From positions 1 through 37,245 of the forward strand of contig JBGVIJ010000019.1 in assembly GCA_045123075.1 (NCBI GenBank): DNA of 37,245 bases, written 5' to 3'. The notes beneath the pieces are model-generated. The model had not been told where the DNA came from. It worked only from the letters and a program-made list of their open reading frames with translations, and made no database searches. Positions 25,093 to 34,815 of this stretch are shown piece after piece; within the stretch, counting starts at the first letter, position 1; the number at the start of each line of letters is the position of its first letter. The position numbers and the translations under genes were made by a program. The stretch comes from JAHHUH01 sp045123075 (GTDB taxonomy: Bacteria > Bacillota > Negativicutes > Acidaminococcales > Acidaminococcaceae).

Positions 25093-25108
25093 TTAGGAGA
25101 TACTGATT

Positions 25109-28100
25109 ATGAGTAAAATGATTTCCGTTGCTTCAGGATTTCAGTATTCCATAAACATTGGATACGACTTGAACAATGATGAAAAAATCAAAAACTTCAT
25201 ACCGACCAAATCAGCATTAAATCTCCTAGAAGATATTCTGATGAGCACAAATGCTAACTCTACAGAAAGAGCAAGAGTGCTGATTGGTGCATACGGTAAA
25301 GGTAAATCACACATTGTATTGATGATTTTATCAATGCTGTTGAAAAAAGATATTTCTCTTTTTAAAAATTTATTGGACAAAGTGGATAGTAATAGCAAAC
25401 TTTATCAAAGTATTAACAATTACTATGAAAGCTCCAATAAAATTTTGCCTGTAGTTATTTCCGGTAGCAATACCAGTTTGTCACAAGCATTTTTACTTGG
25501 TTTACAAAGAACATTAGCAGAAAATGAAATGCTAGACATTATGCCGGAAACAAATTATAAAGCTGCTGTTGCTACAATAAAAAGATGGCAGTTTGAATTT
25601 CCGGAAACATTTGCCAGCTTAAAAAATCAACTGGTGGAACCAATTGATAAGTTTGTCGAAGCCTTACAGGATTTTGATATTCATGCTTATGAAAAATTTG
25701 AACGCATATATCCTTCTTTAACTGCTGGTAGTACTTTCAATCCGTTCTTAGGGTTTGATGTAATTGAGCTGTATGAAAATGCTGTTAAGGGTTTGCGTTC
25801 TAAAGGTTATAGTGGAATTTATGTTGTTTATGATGAATTTAGCAAGTTCTTAGAAGCTAACATAGCAGTAGCATCTGTTAGTGATACTAAAATGTTGCAA
25901 GACTTTGCAGAAAAATGTAATAGAAGTGGTGAAAATCAATTACATTTAATGCTAATTTCTCATAAAGAAATTTCTAATTACATAGATATATTACCGAAAC
26001 AAAAAATTGATGGTTGGCGTGGTGTGTCTGAGCGTTTTAGACATATCCATTTAAACAACAATTTTTCTCAAACATACGAAATCATTGCTTCTGTTATCCA
26101 AAAAGAACAAGTGCTTTGGGATAGCTTTAAAGAAAAATTTAACGATGGTTTTAGCAGCATAGAACAGGTTTATAAAAAACATTCTCTGTTTAATGAATTT
26201 GATGAAAATAGCATTGGAGAAGTTTTTAAAGGTTGTTATCCTTTGCATCCTGTTTCTATGTTTGTTTTGCCACGCCTTTCTGAGCGCGTTGCGCAAAATG
26301 AAAGAACATTATTTACCTTCTTGTCTGCAAGAGGTAGTTCCACATTACTTTCTTATCTTGAATCTTACGGTGATGATAAATATGATTTGATCTCACCAGA
26401 TATGATTTATGACTATTTTGAACCGTTGTTAAAGAAAGAGATTTATTCTGGAACTTTACATGATGTTTATCAATTAACTAGCATCATTTTGAATAGACTT
26501 CCTGTTGAATCATTAGAAAGTAAAATAGTAAAGACACTTTCTTTGATTTATATGCTGGAACAATTCGAAAAGCTTAACCCGTCTAAAGATACAATCGTAA
26601 ATGTTTTTTCAATTCGTTATACCAGAGAAGAAATCAATGAAGCAATCAATAACTTGGTTGAAAAAGAATTCGTAATTTATTTAAAACGTAGTAATGATTA
26701 CTTGAAACTGAAACAGTCTTCTGGTGTAGATATTAGAAAAGCAATTGCAGATACCGTAGAAAAAAGTGCTGGAAGATTATCTGTAAAAGATATTCTTAAT
26801 GGTGCAAACTTTGATAATTATATCTATCCTTCTCGTTATAACGACGAAAAAGAAATGGTTAGATATTTTGCATTTGAGTTTATTGCAGAAGAAGAAATTG
26901 ACAGCAAGACAAATTGGTTTATTAAGAGTGAAAAAATAAAAGCTGATGGTGTAATTTATGGTGTAATTCCTAAAAATAACAGTAATATAAGTGAATTACA
27001 AAGCAAATTGCTCGAAAGTAGTAATGGTTATAATCAATTTGTTTTTATTCTACCGAAGCAATTTAAAGATATTTCAGCTATTGCACAGGAGTATAAGGCA
27101 GTTTCTATTTTGAAAGAATTAGTAATTGACGATGCTGTGCTTTTAGATGAATATGATGTGATTTACGATGATTTAAGAGAAATTATAAATTCTTTTATTT
27201 CAACTTATACACATCCTGAAGAAGCCAAAGCTACTTATATACACAATGGTGAAGTGAAGTCTATTACTAGAAAAGCTACTTTGACTGGTTTGCTTTCTGA
27301 TATTTGTGATGATGTTTATTCATTAACACCTGTAGTTAATAATGAAGCATTGAATAGAGATGAACTTACTAGTGTTGCTAATAATAGTCGCAACAAACTT
27401 ATTGCTGCATTGTTAAGAAATAATCTGGAACATAATCTAGGTTTGAGTGGTGCAGCTCAAGAAGTTTCTATGATGAGAAGCACATTGGTAAGGACTGGCA
27501 TTTTAGAAACAAATGAAGCACAAACTAAGTTAAATCTTAACCCAAGTGATGTGCTTATTAAAAATATGCTAGGTACTATCATTGAGTTCATTGTTGAAGG
27601 TAAAGAAAAAGGTGAAGTATCTTTAGCTCACTTGTACGAAAGATTACAATCACCTGAATTTAAAATTGGTCTACGTAAAGGATTAATACCGATTTATATC
27701 GGGGCTGTATTCCATGAATATAAAAAAGAAATTATATTGCAAGATAGATTTGGTCAAGTAGCTATTAATGCAGATACGCTTGTACAAATTAATGCTAATC
27801 CTGCTGGATATAGTTTGGTTTATTTAGATTGGAATCCTGAAAAACAAGAATTTATCAGCAAATTAACAGATTTTTTTTCTGACTTCATTGTTGAAGAAGA
27901 AAAAGCATCTGGTGCTTATGAATTTGTTGTTTCAGCTATGAGACGATGGTATTTGTCTCTTCCCAAATATTCTAAGGAATTAAAGAAAAAACCTAATGGA
28001 GAAAAGGTAGATAAAAGATATGTTTCCTTATTACGCTTGTTAAAACAAGGTGTAAGTGGTCATGAACTTCTTTTTGAGAAATTACCTAAAGAATATGGTT

Positions 28101-28723
28101 ATAATGAGTCTTTCAATAATGGATTGGCAGAAAATATAGGAGCTAGCAAAGTTTTTTATGATAATAGCTTGTCAGATTTAAAGAAAGCTCTGATTAGTGA
28201 AGTTAAAAAGATTTTTGTTTTGTCGCAAAATCAACACGCAGTAAATAGAATGTCTCTGGCATCTGTAATTAAAGATTGGTGCGATAATCTTGATGCGAAA
28301 GTGTTTGAACAATTATTTACTGACGGCACAGAAAAGTTATTGCAACTGTTTAAAACCGTTACTAATGATGAGGACACTTTTGTAGTAAGGTTAGCAAAAT
28401 TAGCAACTAGTTTACGTGTTGAAGATTGGGATGAACAGACTTGCCAACGGTTTATTGAAGTTTTAAATCGTTATAAAAAGACTGCTGAGGAATTTAAAAG
28501 TAAAGATAATGTTGATGATGCAACAATTGCTAATTCCTATGAAGTTACTTTTATAGATGATGATGGTAAAACTAACGTAAAACGTTTCGATAGAGTAGAA
28601 CTATCTAAACGCAGTAAACTATTGCTCAACGCAATTAATGCTGATATCGAATCAATGGGCTTTGCAATTACAGAACAAGAAAAACGCCAAGTCCTAATGG
28701 AAGTTTTAAAAAATTTATGTTAA
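25109..28723 (+). CDS. Large P-loop ATPase of the phosphorothioation module (SspC-like)
   Basis: The 1204-residue protein has a P-loop GAYGKGKSH (residues 60-68) and a Walker B-like VVYDEF (D242, E243) in an AAA+-type N-terminal domain. Long mixed alpha/beta regions of unclear fold follow. The overall plan resembles the large ATPases of defence islands (SspC, and more distantly BREX BrxC/PglY). Between the DUF4007 gene and a cysteine desulfurase gene, the best reading is SspC, thought to provide ATP-driven DNA handling during modification. Start ATG 25109 follows AGGAGATA. Codon use is AT-rich, like the rest of the block. Confidence 0.8.
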   Translation: MSKMISVASGFQYSINIGYDLNNDEKIKNFIPTKSALNLLEDILMSTNANSTERARVLIGAYGKGKSHIVLMILSMLLKKDISLFKNLLDKVDSNSKLYQSINNYYESSNKILPVVISGSNTSLSQAFLLGLQRTLAENEMLDIMPETNYKAAVATIKRWQFEFPETFASLKNQLVEPIDKFVEALQDFDIHAYEKFERIYPSLTAGSTFNPFLGFDVIELYENAVKGLRSKGYSGIYVVYDEFSKFLEANIAVASVSDTKMLQDFAEKCNRSGENQLHLMLISHKEISNYIDILPKQKIDGWRGVSERFRHIHLNNNFSQTYEIIASVIQKEQVLWDSFKEKFNDGFSSIEQVYKKHSLFNEFDENSIGEVFKGCYPLHPVSMFVLPRLSERVAQNERTLFTFLSARGSSTLLSYLESYGDDKYDLISPDMIYDYFEPLLKKEIYSGTLHDVYQLTSIILNRLPVESLESKIVKTLSLIYMLEQFEKLNPSKDTIVNVFSIRYTREEINEAINNLVEKEFVIYLKRSNDYLKLKQSSGVDIRKAIADTVEKSAGRLSVKDILNGANFDNYIYPSRYNDEKEMVRYFAFEFIAEEEIDSKTNWFIKSEKIKADGVIYGVIPKNNSNISELQSKLLESSNGYNQFVFILPKQFKDISAIAQEYKAVSILKELVIDDAVLLDEYDVIYDDLREIINSFISTYTHPEEAKATYIHNGEVKSITRKATLTGLLSDICDDVYSLTPVVNNEALNRDELTSVANNSRNKLIAALLRNNLEHNLGLSGAAQEVSMMRSTLVRTGILETNEAQTKLNLNPSDVLIKNMLGTIIEFIVEGKEKGEVSLAHLYERLQSPEFKIGLRKGLIPIYIGAVFHEYKKEIILQDRFGQVAINADTLVQINANPAGYSLVYLDWNPEKQEFISKLTDFFSDFIVEEEKASGAYEFVVSAMRRWYLSLPKYSKELKKKPNGEKVDKRYVSLLRLLKQGVSGHELLFEKLPKEYGYNESFNNGLAENIGASKVFYDNSLSDLKKALISEVKKIFVLSQNQHAVNRMSLASVIKDWCDNLDAKVFEQLFTDGTEKLLQLFKTVTNDEDTFVVRLAKLATSLRVEDWDEQTCQRFIEVLNRYKKTAEEFKSKDNVDDATIANSYEVTFIDDDGKTNVKRFDRVELSKRSKLLLNAINADIESMGFAITEQEKRQVLMEVLKNLC

Positions 28724-28735
28724 GGAGCGAGAATT

Positions 28736-29881
28736 GTGGCTTATTTTGATAATGCAGCAACAACATTCCCAAAACCAGAAAGTGTTTATTCTTTTATGGA
28801 TCAATTTTATAGAAGAAGTGGTGCAAATGCTGGTAGGGGAAGTTATAACATCGCACAAGAATCTAGCAATTTAATAAAAGAAACTAGAAGCTTGATACAA
28901 GAGTTATTGCATTGTCAGATAAAACAAGTAGTATTTACTCCAACTGCAACTATTGCCCTTAATATTATTATCCAAGGAGTAATTAAAAAAGGGGCTAAAA
29001 ATATTTATATTAGCCCCTTTGAACACAACGCAGTAACAAGAACTTTGAATGCTTTTGAAGAAGCTGGTTGCATTAAAGTTATGCAACTTTCTGTTACTAA
29101 AGATTTGCAATACGATTTTGAAAGAATTAAATATCAATTTGATGACTGCAATCCTGATTTGGTGATTGTCAGTCATGCAAGTAACGTGATTGGTTTAGTG
29201 GCACCTGTTGAAGAGCTTTTCAATTTAGCTAAAAAATATGGTGCAACAACGTTAGCTGATATGGCACAATCTGCAGGTTTAGTAGATTGTAACGTTGGTT
29301 TAGAAAGTTTTGACTTTGCTGTTTTCGCCGGTCATAAAACTTTATACGGACCGACTGGCATTTCAGGCTTTGTAATGAAAAAAGATTTTGATTTACCAGT
29401 GGTTTTATACGGTGGCACTGGTTTTGAATCTGCTAATCAGGATATGCCACAAAGTTTACCGGAACGTTTTGAAATGGGAACTTTGAATATTGCTGGTGTA
29501 GCCGGTTTAAATGCAGCTTTGAAATGGTTCAAAGAGGCAGATATAAATGAAATTTGGAAACAAGAACAAGATAAACGTCAAAAATTATTAAGTTTATTAG
29601 ACGATTACTGGTTCATAAAAGTAGTGGGAAATTATCCTAACAATAAATATGTTGGGATTGTCTCCTGCGTAATAGATGGTATCAGTAGTGACAGCGCAGG
29701 TAACATTTTTGAAAGATGCGGAATTGCGGTAAGAACTGGATTACAATGTGCTCCGTTAGCTCATAAATGTATTGGTACTTTCCCTGCTGGCACTATTAGA
29801 TTTAGTGTAAGTCATTTTACTACTGAGCAAGACTTCAACGAATTAAAAGAAGCCTTAGATTTTATAGAAGATAATCTATAA
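28736..29881 (+). CDS. Cysteine desulfurase (SspA/DndA-like)
   Basis: The PLP enzyme removes sulfur from cysteine as a protein persulfide. The 381-residue class V aminotransferase-fold protein starts with YFDNAATTFPKPESV and has NAGRGSY, the PLP lysine K201 in FAGHKTLYGPTG, and the catalytic cysteine C338 in RTGLQCAPLAH. It ends with GTIRFSVSHF. It fits the cysteine desulfurase family proteins with a GPTG lysine loop. The start is GTG at 28736 with AAGGAG upstream. Placement inside the operon, 12 bp after the ATPase gene, says it supplies sulfur to the PP-loop protein. Many phosphorothioation clusters borrow a housekeeping IscS instead. Confidence 0.92.
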   Translation: MAYFDNAATTFPKPESVYSFMDQFYRRSGANAGRGSYNIAQESSNLIKETRSLIQELLHCQIKQVVFTPTATIALNIIIQGVIKKGAKNIYISPFEHNAVTRTLNAFEEAGCIKVMQLSVTKDLQYDFERIKYQFDDCNPDLVIVSHASNVIGLVAPVEELFNLAKKYGATTLADMAQSAGLVDCNVGLESFDFAVFAGHKTLYGPTGISGFVMKKDFDLPVVLYGGTGFESANQDMPQSLPERFEMGTLNIAGVAGLNAALKWFKEADINEIWKQEQDKRQKLLSLLDDYWFIKVVGNYPNNKYVGIVSCVIDGISSDSAGNIFERCGIAVRTGLQCAPLAHKCIGTFPAGTIRFSVSHFTTEQDFNELKEALDFIEDNL

Positions 29882-29892
29882 GAGGATATGCT

Positions 29893-32103
29893 ATGAGCTT
29901 GAAAGATTGTTTTATAAAAACAGAATATAGAACGTTGGTTGATAGAGTGGTACAAAACTTTTATTTGCCTTTGCTAAGTGAAGCAAAGGTGTATAAAAGA
30001 GCAGTAGGGTTTTTTTCTTCTACTTCATTGGTTGAATTATCTAAAGGTATCTCTGCATTAGCTGCTAAATGTGGGAAAATACAAATAGTTGCATCTCCTA
30101 AACTTAGTGAAGAAGATATAGAAGCTATTGCTAGAGGTTATAAAACTAGGGAAGAAGTAATAGAAAAATCGTTAATGGAACAACTTTCTGATGAGCATGA
30201 AGATTATTGCTCAATGGAACGATTGAATTTGTTAGCGAATTTAATTGCTGATGGTGTTCTTGATATACGTATTGCATACATCGAAAACGAAAATAGTATC
30301 GGTATGTATCATGAAAAATTAGGTATCATAGAGGATGAAGATGGCAATAAAGTAGCTTTTAGTGGTTCGATGAACGAATCTTTTACAGCAATGTCTCTTA
30401 ATTATGAAGCAATTGATGTGTTTTGGAATTGGCACAATGATTCTGATATTGAACGTGTGATCACTAAAGAAAATGCGTTTTACTCAATTTGGAATAATAA
30501 TGAACCTAATATCTGTGTTTTAGATTTTCCTAACGTCTCACAAGCTATCATAGAAAAATACAAGGTTAAAGAGCCTAACTACAATATTGATTCAGAACAA
30601 TTTGGTGCAATAAAATTACCTAAAGGTGATGTGATGGGAAAAAGGATTATCAAAGGGGCGAGGATGCCTAAAGATATTTCTTTATATGATTATCAAATAG
30701 ATGCAATCAGTAATTGGGTTGGTGAAAATTATTGTGGTATTTTTGATATGGCAACAGGTACAGGTAAGACTTTCACTGGACTAGGTGCTATTTCCCAAAT
30801 ATCTGAGGATTTAGATGATGAATTAGCTGTAATAATAGTGTGTCCTTTCCAGCACTTAGTAGAACAATGGGTTGAGGATATAGTTAAGTTTAATATAAAA
30901 CCAATTATTGGTTATAGTGCATCAGAACAAAAGGATTGGAAACGCAGGTTAGAAAAAGCAGTACGAGACCAAAAACTTAGAGAAGAAAAAAGCTTTTTCT
31001 GTTTCATTTGTACGAATGCTACTTTTAAGAATTCTTTTGTGCAAGAGCAAATTAATAAAATTAAGAAGCCTATATTGTTGGTTGTTGATGAAGCGCATAA
31101 TTTTGGAGCAAGTAGTTTTAAATCTTTATTAGATGATAGATTTACCTATAGATTAGCACTATCAGCAACTTTAGAACGACATATGGACGAAGAGGGGACT
31201 GCAGTACTCTATAACTTTTTCGGAAGAAAATGCATCGAATATGATTTGGAACGTGCAATTTTGGAAGAAAAGTTAACCCCCTATAAGTATTATCCTGTAA
31301 TGGTATATCTAGAAGAGGATGAACTTAAAAAATATGAGGATTTATCTTACCAAATCAGTAAGAATGTTACGAAAACTAGAAATGGTAAGATAAAACTGAA
31401 TAAATATGGAGAAATGTTAGCTATTAAACGTTCTAGAGTAGTCGCTGCTGCTGTTCAGAAATTAGAAGTGTTAGAAGAACTAATGCTAAATTATCAAAAT
31501 GAAAAATACTTATTAGTATATTGTGGTGCGACAAACACTTTAAATATGGAAGCAGATGTTAGTGAGACAGAACCAGAAGATATAAGGCAGGTCATAGCAG
31601 TTACTAAATTATTAGGCAATAAACTGAATATGAAAGTTGCAAAATTTACTTCTGATGAGACTATAGACGAACGTAGAATTATCACAGAATATTTTAAGGA
31701 TGGAGAAAACTTGCAGGCACTTGTAGCTATAAAGTGTTTAGATGAAGGTGTTAATATACCTAGTATAAAAACAGCTTTTATATTAGCAAGTACGACAAAT
31801 CCGAAAGAATATATTCAAAGAAGAGGGCGTGTACTTAGAAAGTCACAAGAGACTGGTAAAGAATACGCAGAAATATACGACTTTATAACTTTACCTAGGC
31901 CGTTAGAAGATGTAACAAGTCTTACTTTGGAGGAAGCTAAAAGAGATTTATCACTTGTAAAAAAAGAGTTGATAAGAATAAAAGAATTCTCAAGGTTATG
32001 CATGAATCCAGTGACGGCAAATAAAATAATATGGGAAATATACGACAGCTACGGGTTAACTGATGAATTTGTTGAAGGAAAGGAAGATCTGTATGAATGT
32101 TAA
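29893..32103 (+). CDS. SF2 helicase with N-terminal PLD-nuclease domain (restriction module, SspF-like candidate)
   Basis: The 736-residue protein fuses a phospholipase-D-type nuclease domain to a DEAH-type helicase. In the N-terminal part H140-x-K142 and SGSMN (157-161) form a PLD half-site (HKD-like, with the acidic residue shifted by one). The helicase core has ATGTGKT (287-293), DEAH (399-402), SAT (424-426) and QRRGR (642-646). It lies 11 bp after the desulfurase gene and begins a second module of helicase, small protein, SMC-like ATPase and 176-residue protein. By comparison with SspFGH and DndFGH it is likely the restriction arm that acts on unmodified DNA. One PLD half-site would need a dimer to cut. 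Confidence 0.85.
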   Translation: MSLKDCFIKTEYRTLVDRVVQNFYLPLLSEAKVYKRAVGFFSSTSLVELSKGISALAAKCGKIQIVASPKLSEEDIEAIARGYKTREEVIEKSLMEQLSDEHEDYCSMERLNLLANLIADGVLDIRIAYIENENSIGMYHEKLGIIEDEDGNKVAFSGSMNESFTAMSLNYEAIDVFWNWHNDSDIERVITKENAFYSIWNNNEPNICVLDFPNVSQAIIEKYKVKEPNYNIDSEQFGAIKLPKGDVMGKRIIKGARMPKDISLYDYQIDAISNWVGENYCGIFDMATGTGKTFTGLGAISQISEDLDDELAVIIVCPFQHLVEQWVEDIVKFNIKPIIGYSASEQKDWKRRLEKAVRDQKLREEKSFFCFICTNATFKNSFVQEQINKIKKPILLVVDEAHNFGASSFKSLLDDRFTYRLALSATLERHMDEEGTAVLYNFFGRKCIEYDLERAILEEKLTPYKYYPVMVYLEEDELKKYEDLSYQISKNVTKTRNGKIKLNKYGEMLAIKRSRVVAAAVQKLEVLEELMLNYQNEKYLLVYCGATNTLNMEADVSETEPEDIRQVIAVTKLLGNKLNMKVAKFTSDETIDERRIITEYFKDGENLQALVAIKCLDEGVNIPSIKTAFILASTTNPKEYIQRRGRVLRKSQETGKEYAEIYDFITLPRPLEDVTSLTLEEAKRDLSLVKKELIRIKEFSRLCMNPVTANKIIWEIYDSYGLTDEFVEGKEDLYEC

Positions 32104-32263
32104 TGAAAATGCAGTTAATGAACATTCTGTAGAAATCATTAAACATAAGGTGCTCAAGCTTGTTAGTGAAAATTTAAGAACTAAGAATAAAACGAACGCT
32201 GCTTTAGTAAAAGAAATTAAAGCGTTGATTGAGGGTGAAGCAAGATGCTATTACAATCGATAA
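32093..32263 (+). CDS. Small unknown protein (56 aa) nested between helicase and SMC-like genes
   Basis: The 56-residue, mostly helical, charged protein has no recognised domain. ATG 32093 is preferred because AGGAAG lies 6 bp upstream; the frame also opens with an ATG at 32063 inside the helicase gene. It overlaps the helicase gene by 11 bp and the next gene by 19 bp, so translation of the three is probably coupled. The double overlap and the presence of a ribosome-binding site argue that it is real. It may be a linker or assembly partner for the two ATPases; this is inference. Confidence 0.55.
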   Translation: MNVNENAVNEHSVEIIKHKVLKLVSENLRTKNKTNAALVKEIKALIEGEARCYYNR

Positions 32264-34218
32264 AATTAGAAAATTTTAGACAGTTTAAAGATGAGTATAT
32301 TGAGTTCTCAACAAATAAGTTTAAAAATGTAACAATTATTTTCGGTGAAAATGGTACTGGTAAAACTACATTTGCACAGGCTTTCTTTTGGTGCCTGTAT
32401 GGAGAAGCTGATTTTAGTGATAGGAATAATCTTTTGAATAAATCTGTTGAGATAGATATGATTCCTGGGCAAGATAAAAAGGTTGAAGTGCAATTAAAAC
32501 TAAAACATGGTGTTAATGAATATACAATAAGAAGATATCAGTATTATAAAAAAGCAAATAACAGGTTAACTGCTGATAATTCTGTGTTATCTGTAACTAG
32601 AAAATCTCAAGATGGAGAAACTAAAGCACTAAAGAAAAATCCTGAAACTGAAATTAGAAAAATATTACCTAAAGAATTGGCAAGGTATTTTTTCTTTGAT
32701 GGAGAACGTATTGATAAATTCAGTAAAGAAATTACAAATAATAAAAACAGTACAGATTTTAAAGAAGCTGTTACTGGTTTAAGTGGACTTCAGGCGGTAC
32801 AAGAATCATTGGCTTTGTTAGATCCTAAGAAAGTAAGTTCTGTTTATGGACAACTAGATGCATCGTATGTAAGTGATTTTGCAGGGAAGATTAGTAGACT
32901 TAACGAGAAAATAGTAGCTACTAAGGAAGAAATTAATAGCATTAAAAATAGATTAAATACTATTGAAGATGATATTAAAGATGCAGACCGCGTAAAAAGG
33001 ATGTTGGAAGATGAAATCAAGCAGTATGAGGAAGGTAGAAAGTTACAAGAAAAACGTGATAAATTAAATAATACTTTAACGATTGCTAAAAAAAGAAAAT
33101 CCTATGCTGTTAAACAAGCTGCTGATTGTTTTAAAGATAATATGACAAAATTTTTGGGGGTTTCATTGGTTAAAGAAGCTTTGGAAATATTGGCTAAAAG
33201 CAAGTTTGGTGATAAAGATATACCTGAAATGCATTCTAAAACAATTCAATATTTGCTTAATAAAGGTACTTGTATTTGCGGTACTAGATTAGATCCAGGC
33301 ACAATTCCGTATGAAAAAGTTATGGAATTGATGGATTATTTGCCGCCTCAATCTATAGGTGTTACTGTTGGACAATTTATTAAAGAATCAAAATCACTGT
33401 ATGTAAAAGAAGATAAATTGTTAACAGATTTAAAAGATCATTTACGTGCAATAAGCGATGCAGAAGACAGTATTGATGATATAGAAAATGATTTGCTGGA
33501 TGTAGATGAAAAATTAAATGGTGAAAATGTTAATGATAAAATCAGAACAGCAAATGGTCAGATAGCCGAAATTAGAAGAAGTATTAATAATTTGGCTATG
33601 GAAAGAAATACAAAGAATCAAAGATTAGGTCAATTGAAGGCAGACTTAAATAGGGATGAAAATGAAAGAACTCAATTGGCTGGAAATGATGATAGGAATA
33701 AGTTTATAGAATTATGTAAAGCCTATACGCAACGAGTATATACAGTTTTACACAATGAGTATCTCGTGAAAGAAGTGCATGTAAAACGTTCCTTGACGGG
33801 AGCTGTTAATAAGATCTTTAAAGAAACTTTTGACAGTGAATTTGATTTGGTAGTAGATGCAAAATATAAGATACATGCCCAAAATCCTCAAACACAAAAT
33901 GAGGTTGTTTTGTCTACTGCACAAAGTATTACTGTTATATTTGCTTTTATTTGTGCAATAAACCAAATGGCTAAAGCGAATAGTGATGATGGTGATAATT
34001 ATTCTGAACAATATCCTTTAGTTATGGATGCGCCTTTGTCTGCTTTCGACAAGAAACGTATAAAAGTGATTTGTGAAAAGTTACCTGAGCAAGTAGAACA
34101 AGTAATAATCTTTATTAAGGATACTGATGGTGAGCTTGCAGAGAAATATTTAGGTAATAGAATAAGTGTAAGCAGAAGATTTAAACAGCTTGATAAATTC
34201 CATACTAGTATAGTTTAA
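32245..34218 (+). CDS. SMC/DndD-like ATPase with zinc-hook-like CxC (restriction module)
   Basis: The 657-residue protein has the Rad50/SMC/DndD layout. An N-terminal IKLENFRQFKD segment and Walker A GENGTGKT (34-41) are followed by two coiled-coil stretches (about 215-280 and 395-490) around a middle region with C343-x-C345. The C-terminal Walker B is VMDAPLSAFDKKR (D595). The CxC may be a zinc hook, but the usual CxxC is absent. It follows the small gene with a 19-bp overlap and is followed 14 bp later by the 176-residue gene. DndD in Dnd systems is part of modification; here, with a separate large ATPase upstream, it more likely belongs to the helicase arm. Confidence 0.8.
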   Translation: MLLQSIKLENFRQFKDEYIEFSTNKFKNVTIIFGENGTGKTTFAQAFFWCLYGEADFSDRNNLLNKSVEIDMIPGQDKKVEVQLKLKHGVNEYTIRRYQYYKKANNRLTADNSVLSVTRKSQDGETKALKKNPETEIRKILPKELARYFFFDGERIDKFSKEITNNKNSTDFKEAVTGLSGLQAVQESLALLDPKKVSSVYGQLDASYVSDFAGKISRLNEKIVATKEEINSIKNRLNTIEDDIKDADRVKRMLEDEIKQYEEGRKLQEKRDKLNNTLTIAKKRKSYAVKQAADCFKDNMTKFLGVSLVKEALEILAKSKFGDKDIPEMHSKTIQYLLNKGTCICGTRLDPGTIPYEKVMELMDYLPPQSIGVTVGQFIKESKSLYVKEDKLLTDLKDHLRAISDAEDSIDDIENDLLDVDEKLNGENVNDKIRTANGQIAEIRRSINNLAMERNTKNQRLGQLKADLNRDENERTQLAGNDDRNKFIELCKAYTQRVYTVLHNEYLVKEVHVKRSLTGAVNKIFKETFDSEFDLVVDAKYKIHAQNPQTQNEVVLSTAQSITVIFAFICAINQMAKANSDDGDNYSEQYPLVMDAPLSAFDKKRIKVICEKLPEQVEQVIIFIKDTDGELAEKYLGNRISVSRRFKQLDKFHTSIV

Positions 34219-34232
34219 AGAGGTGATTATTA

Positions 34233-34763
34233 GTGTTTGATAAACAGTATAAATTTACTGGAAGCCATGCTGATATGGTAGATAAGCTTACAAAAGTGAT
34301 TGATGAAGCTAATAAGACTACTCTTTTTGATTACAAATATGAAGTATATATTAATGCACCTTTGATTGGTTATTTGTTCAATAATAAAGGTACTAAGAAT
34401 TATATTAAAGATCAAAAAGATGTAAATATTTTTGCTGAACAAATGATAGGTATATCTGACCAATTGAAATATATCTTGAGGTTAATTCTGTTGTTAGATA
34501 AGAATTATGAACCTGATGAGGGAAAAAGGTTGGATAAAGCTTTTAGAAAATTAGGGCAAGATTCTAAAGATTTAGAATTGTTTGATGCGTATTTATTAGG
34601 TGGGGTTGAGGTTTTGTATAAAGCTTTGATGGCAGAACCTGTTACTGATCCTGCTGAATATATAAATCGTATGTATGAATTTATAGAAGAATTTAATTTG
34701 AGGTTCAATTCAGAGATTACTAATAAAGATATATTAACATTGTGTAGTAGTGGTAATAGATAA
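34233..34763 (+). CDS. Unknown helical protein (176 aa) of the helicase/SMC module
   Basis: I do not recognise a named family. The 176-residue protein is soluble and mostly helical; an N-terminal part reads FDKQYKFTGSHADMVDKL, then YINAPLIGYLFNNKG, and later FAEQMIGISDQLKYI. It has no cysteine metal site and no catalytic motif I can name. The GTG start has an AGAGGTGAT ribosome-binding site and follows the SMC-like gene by 14 bp. It may be the third component that joins the helicase and ATPase, as in three-gene restriction arms (SspFGH, DndFGH), but that is position-based inference. Confidence 0.7.
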   Translation: MFDKQYKFTGSHADMVDKLTKVIDEANKTTLFDYKYEVYINAPLIGYLFNNKGTKNYIKDQKDVNIFAEQMIGISDQLKYILRLILLLDKNYEPDEGKRLDKAFRKLGQDSKDLELFDAYLLGGVEVLYKALMAEPVTDPAEYINRMYEFIEEFNLRFNSEITNKDILTLCSSGNR

Positions 34764-34815
34764 AATGTTTCTATAAAGCTGTTTCAATGATAAATAAGAG
34801 AAGAAGGTGTTTTTT

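Noticed and set aside
22468..29881. BREX system because of the very large P-loop ATPase and PAPS-reductase-like gene.
   Set aside because: No PglX methyltransferase, PglZ phosphatase or BrxL is present; DUF4007 plus cysteine desulfurase point to Ssp.
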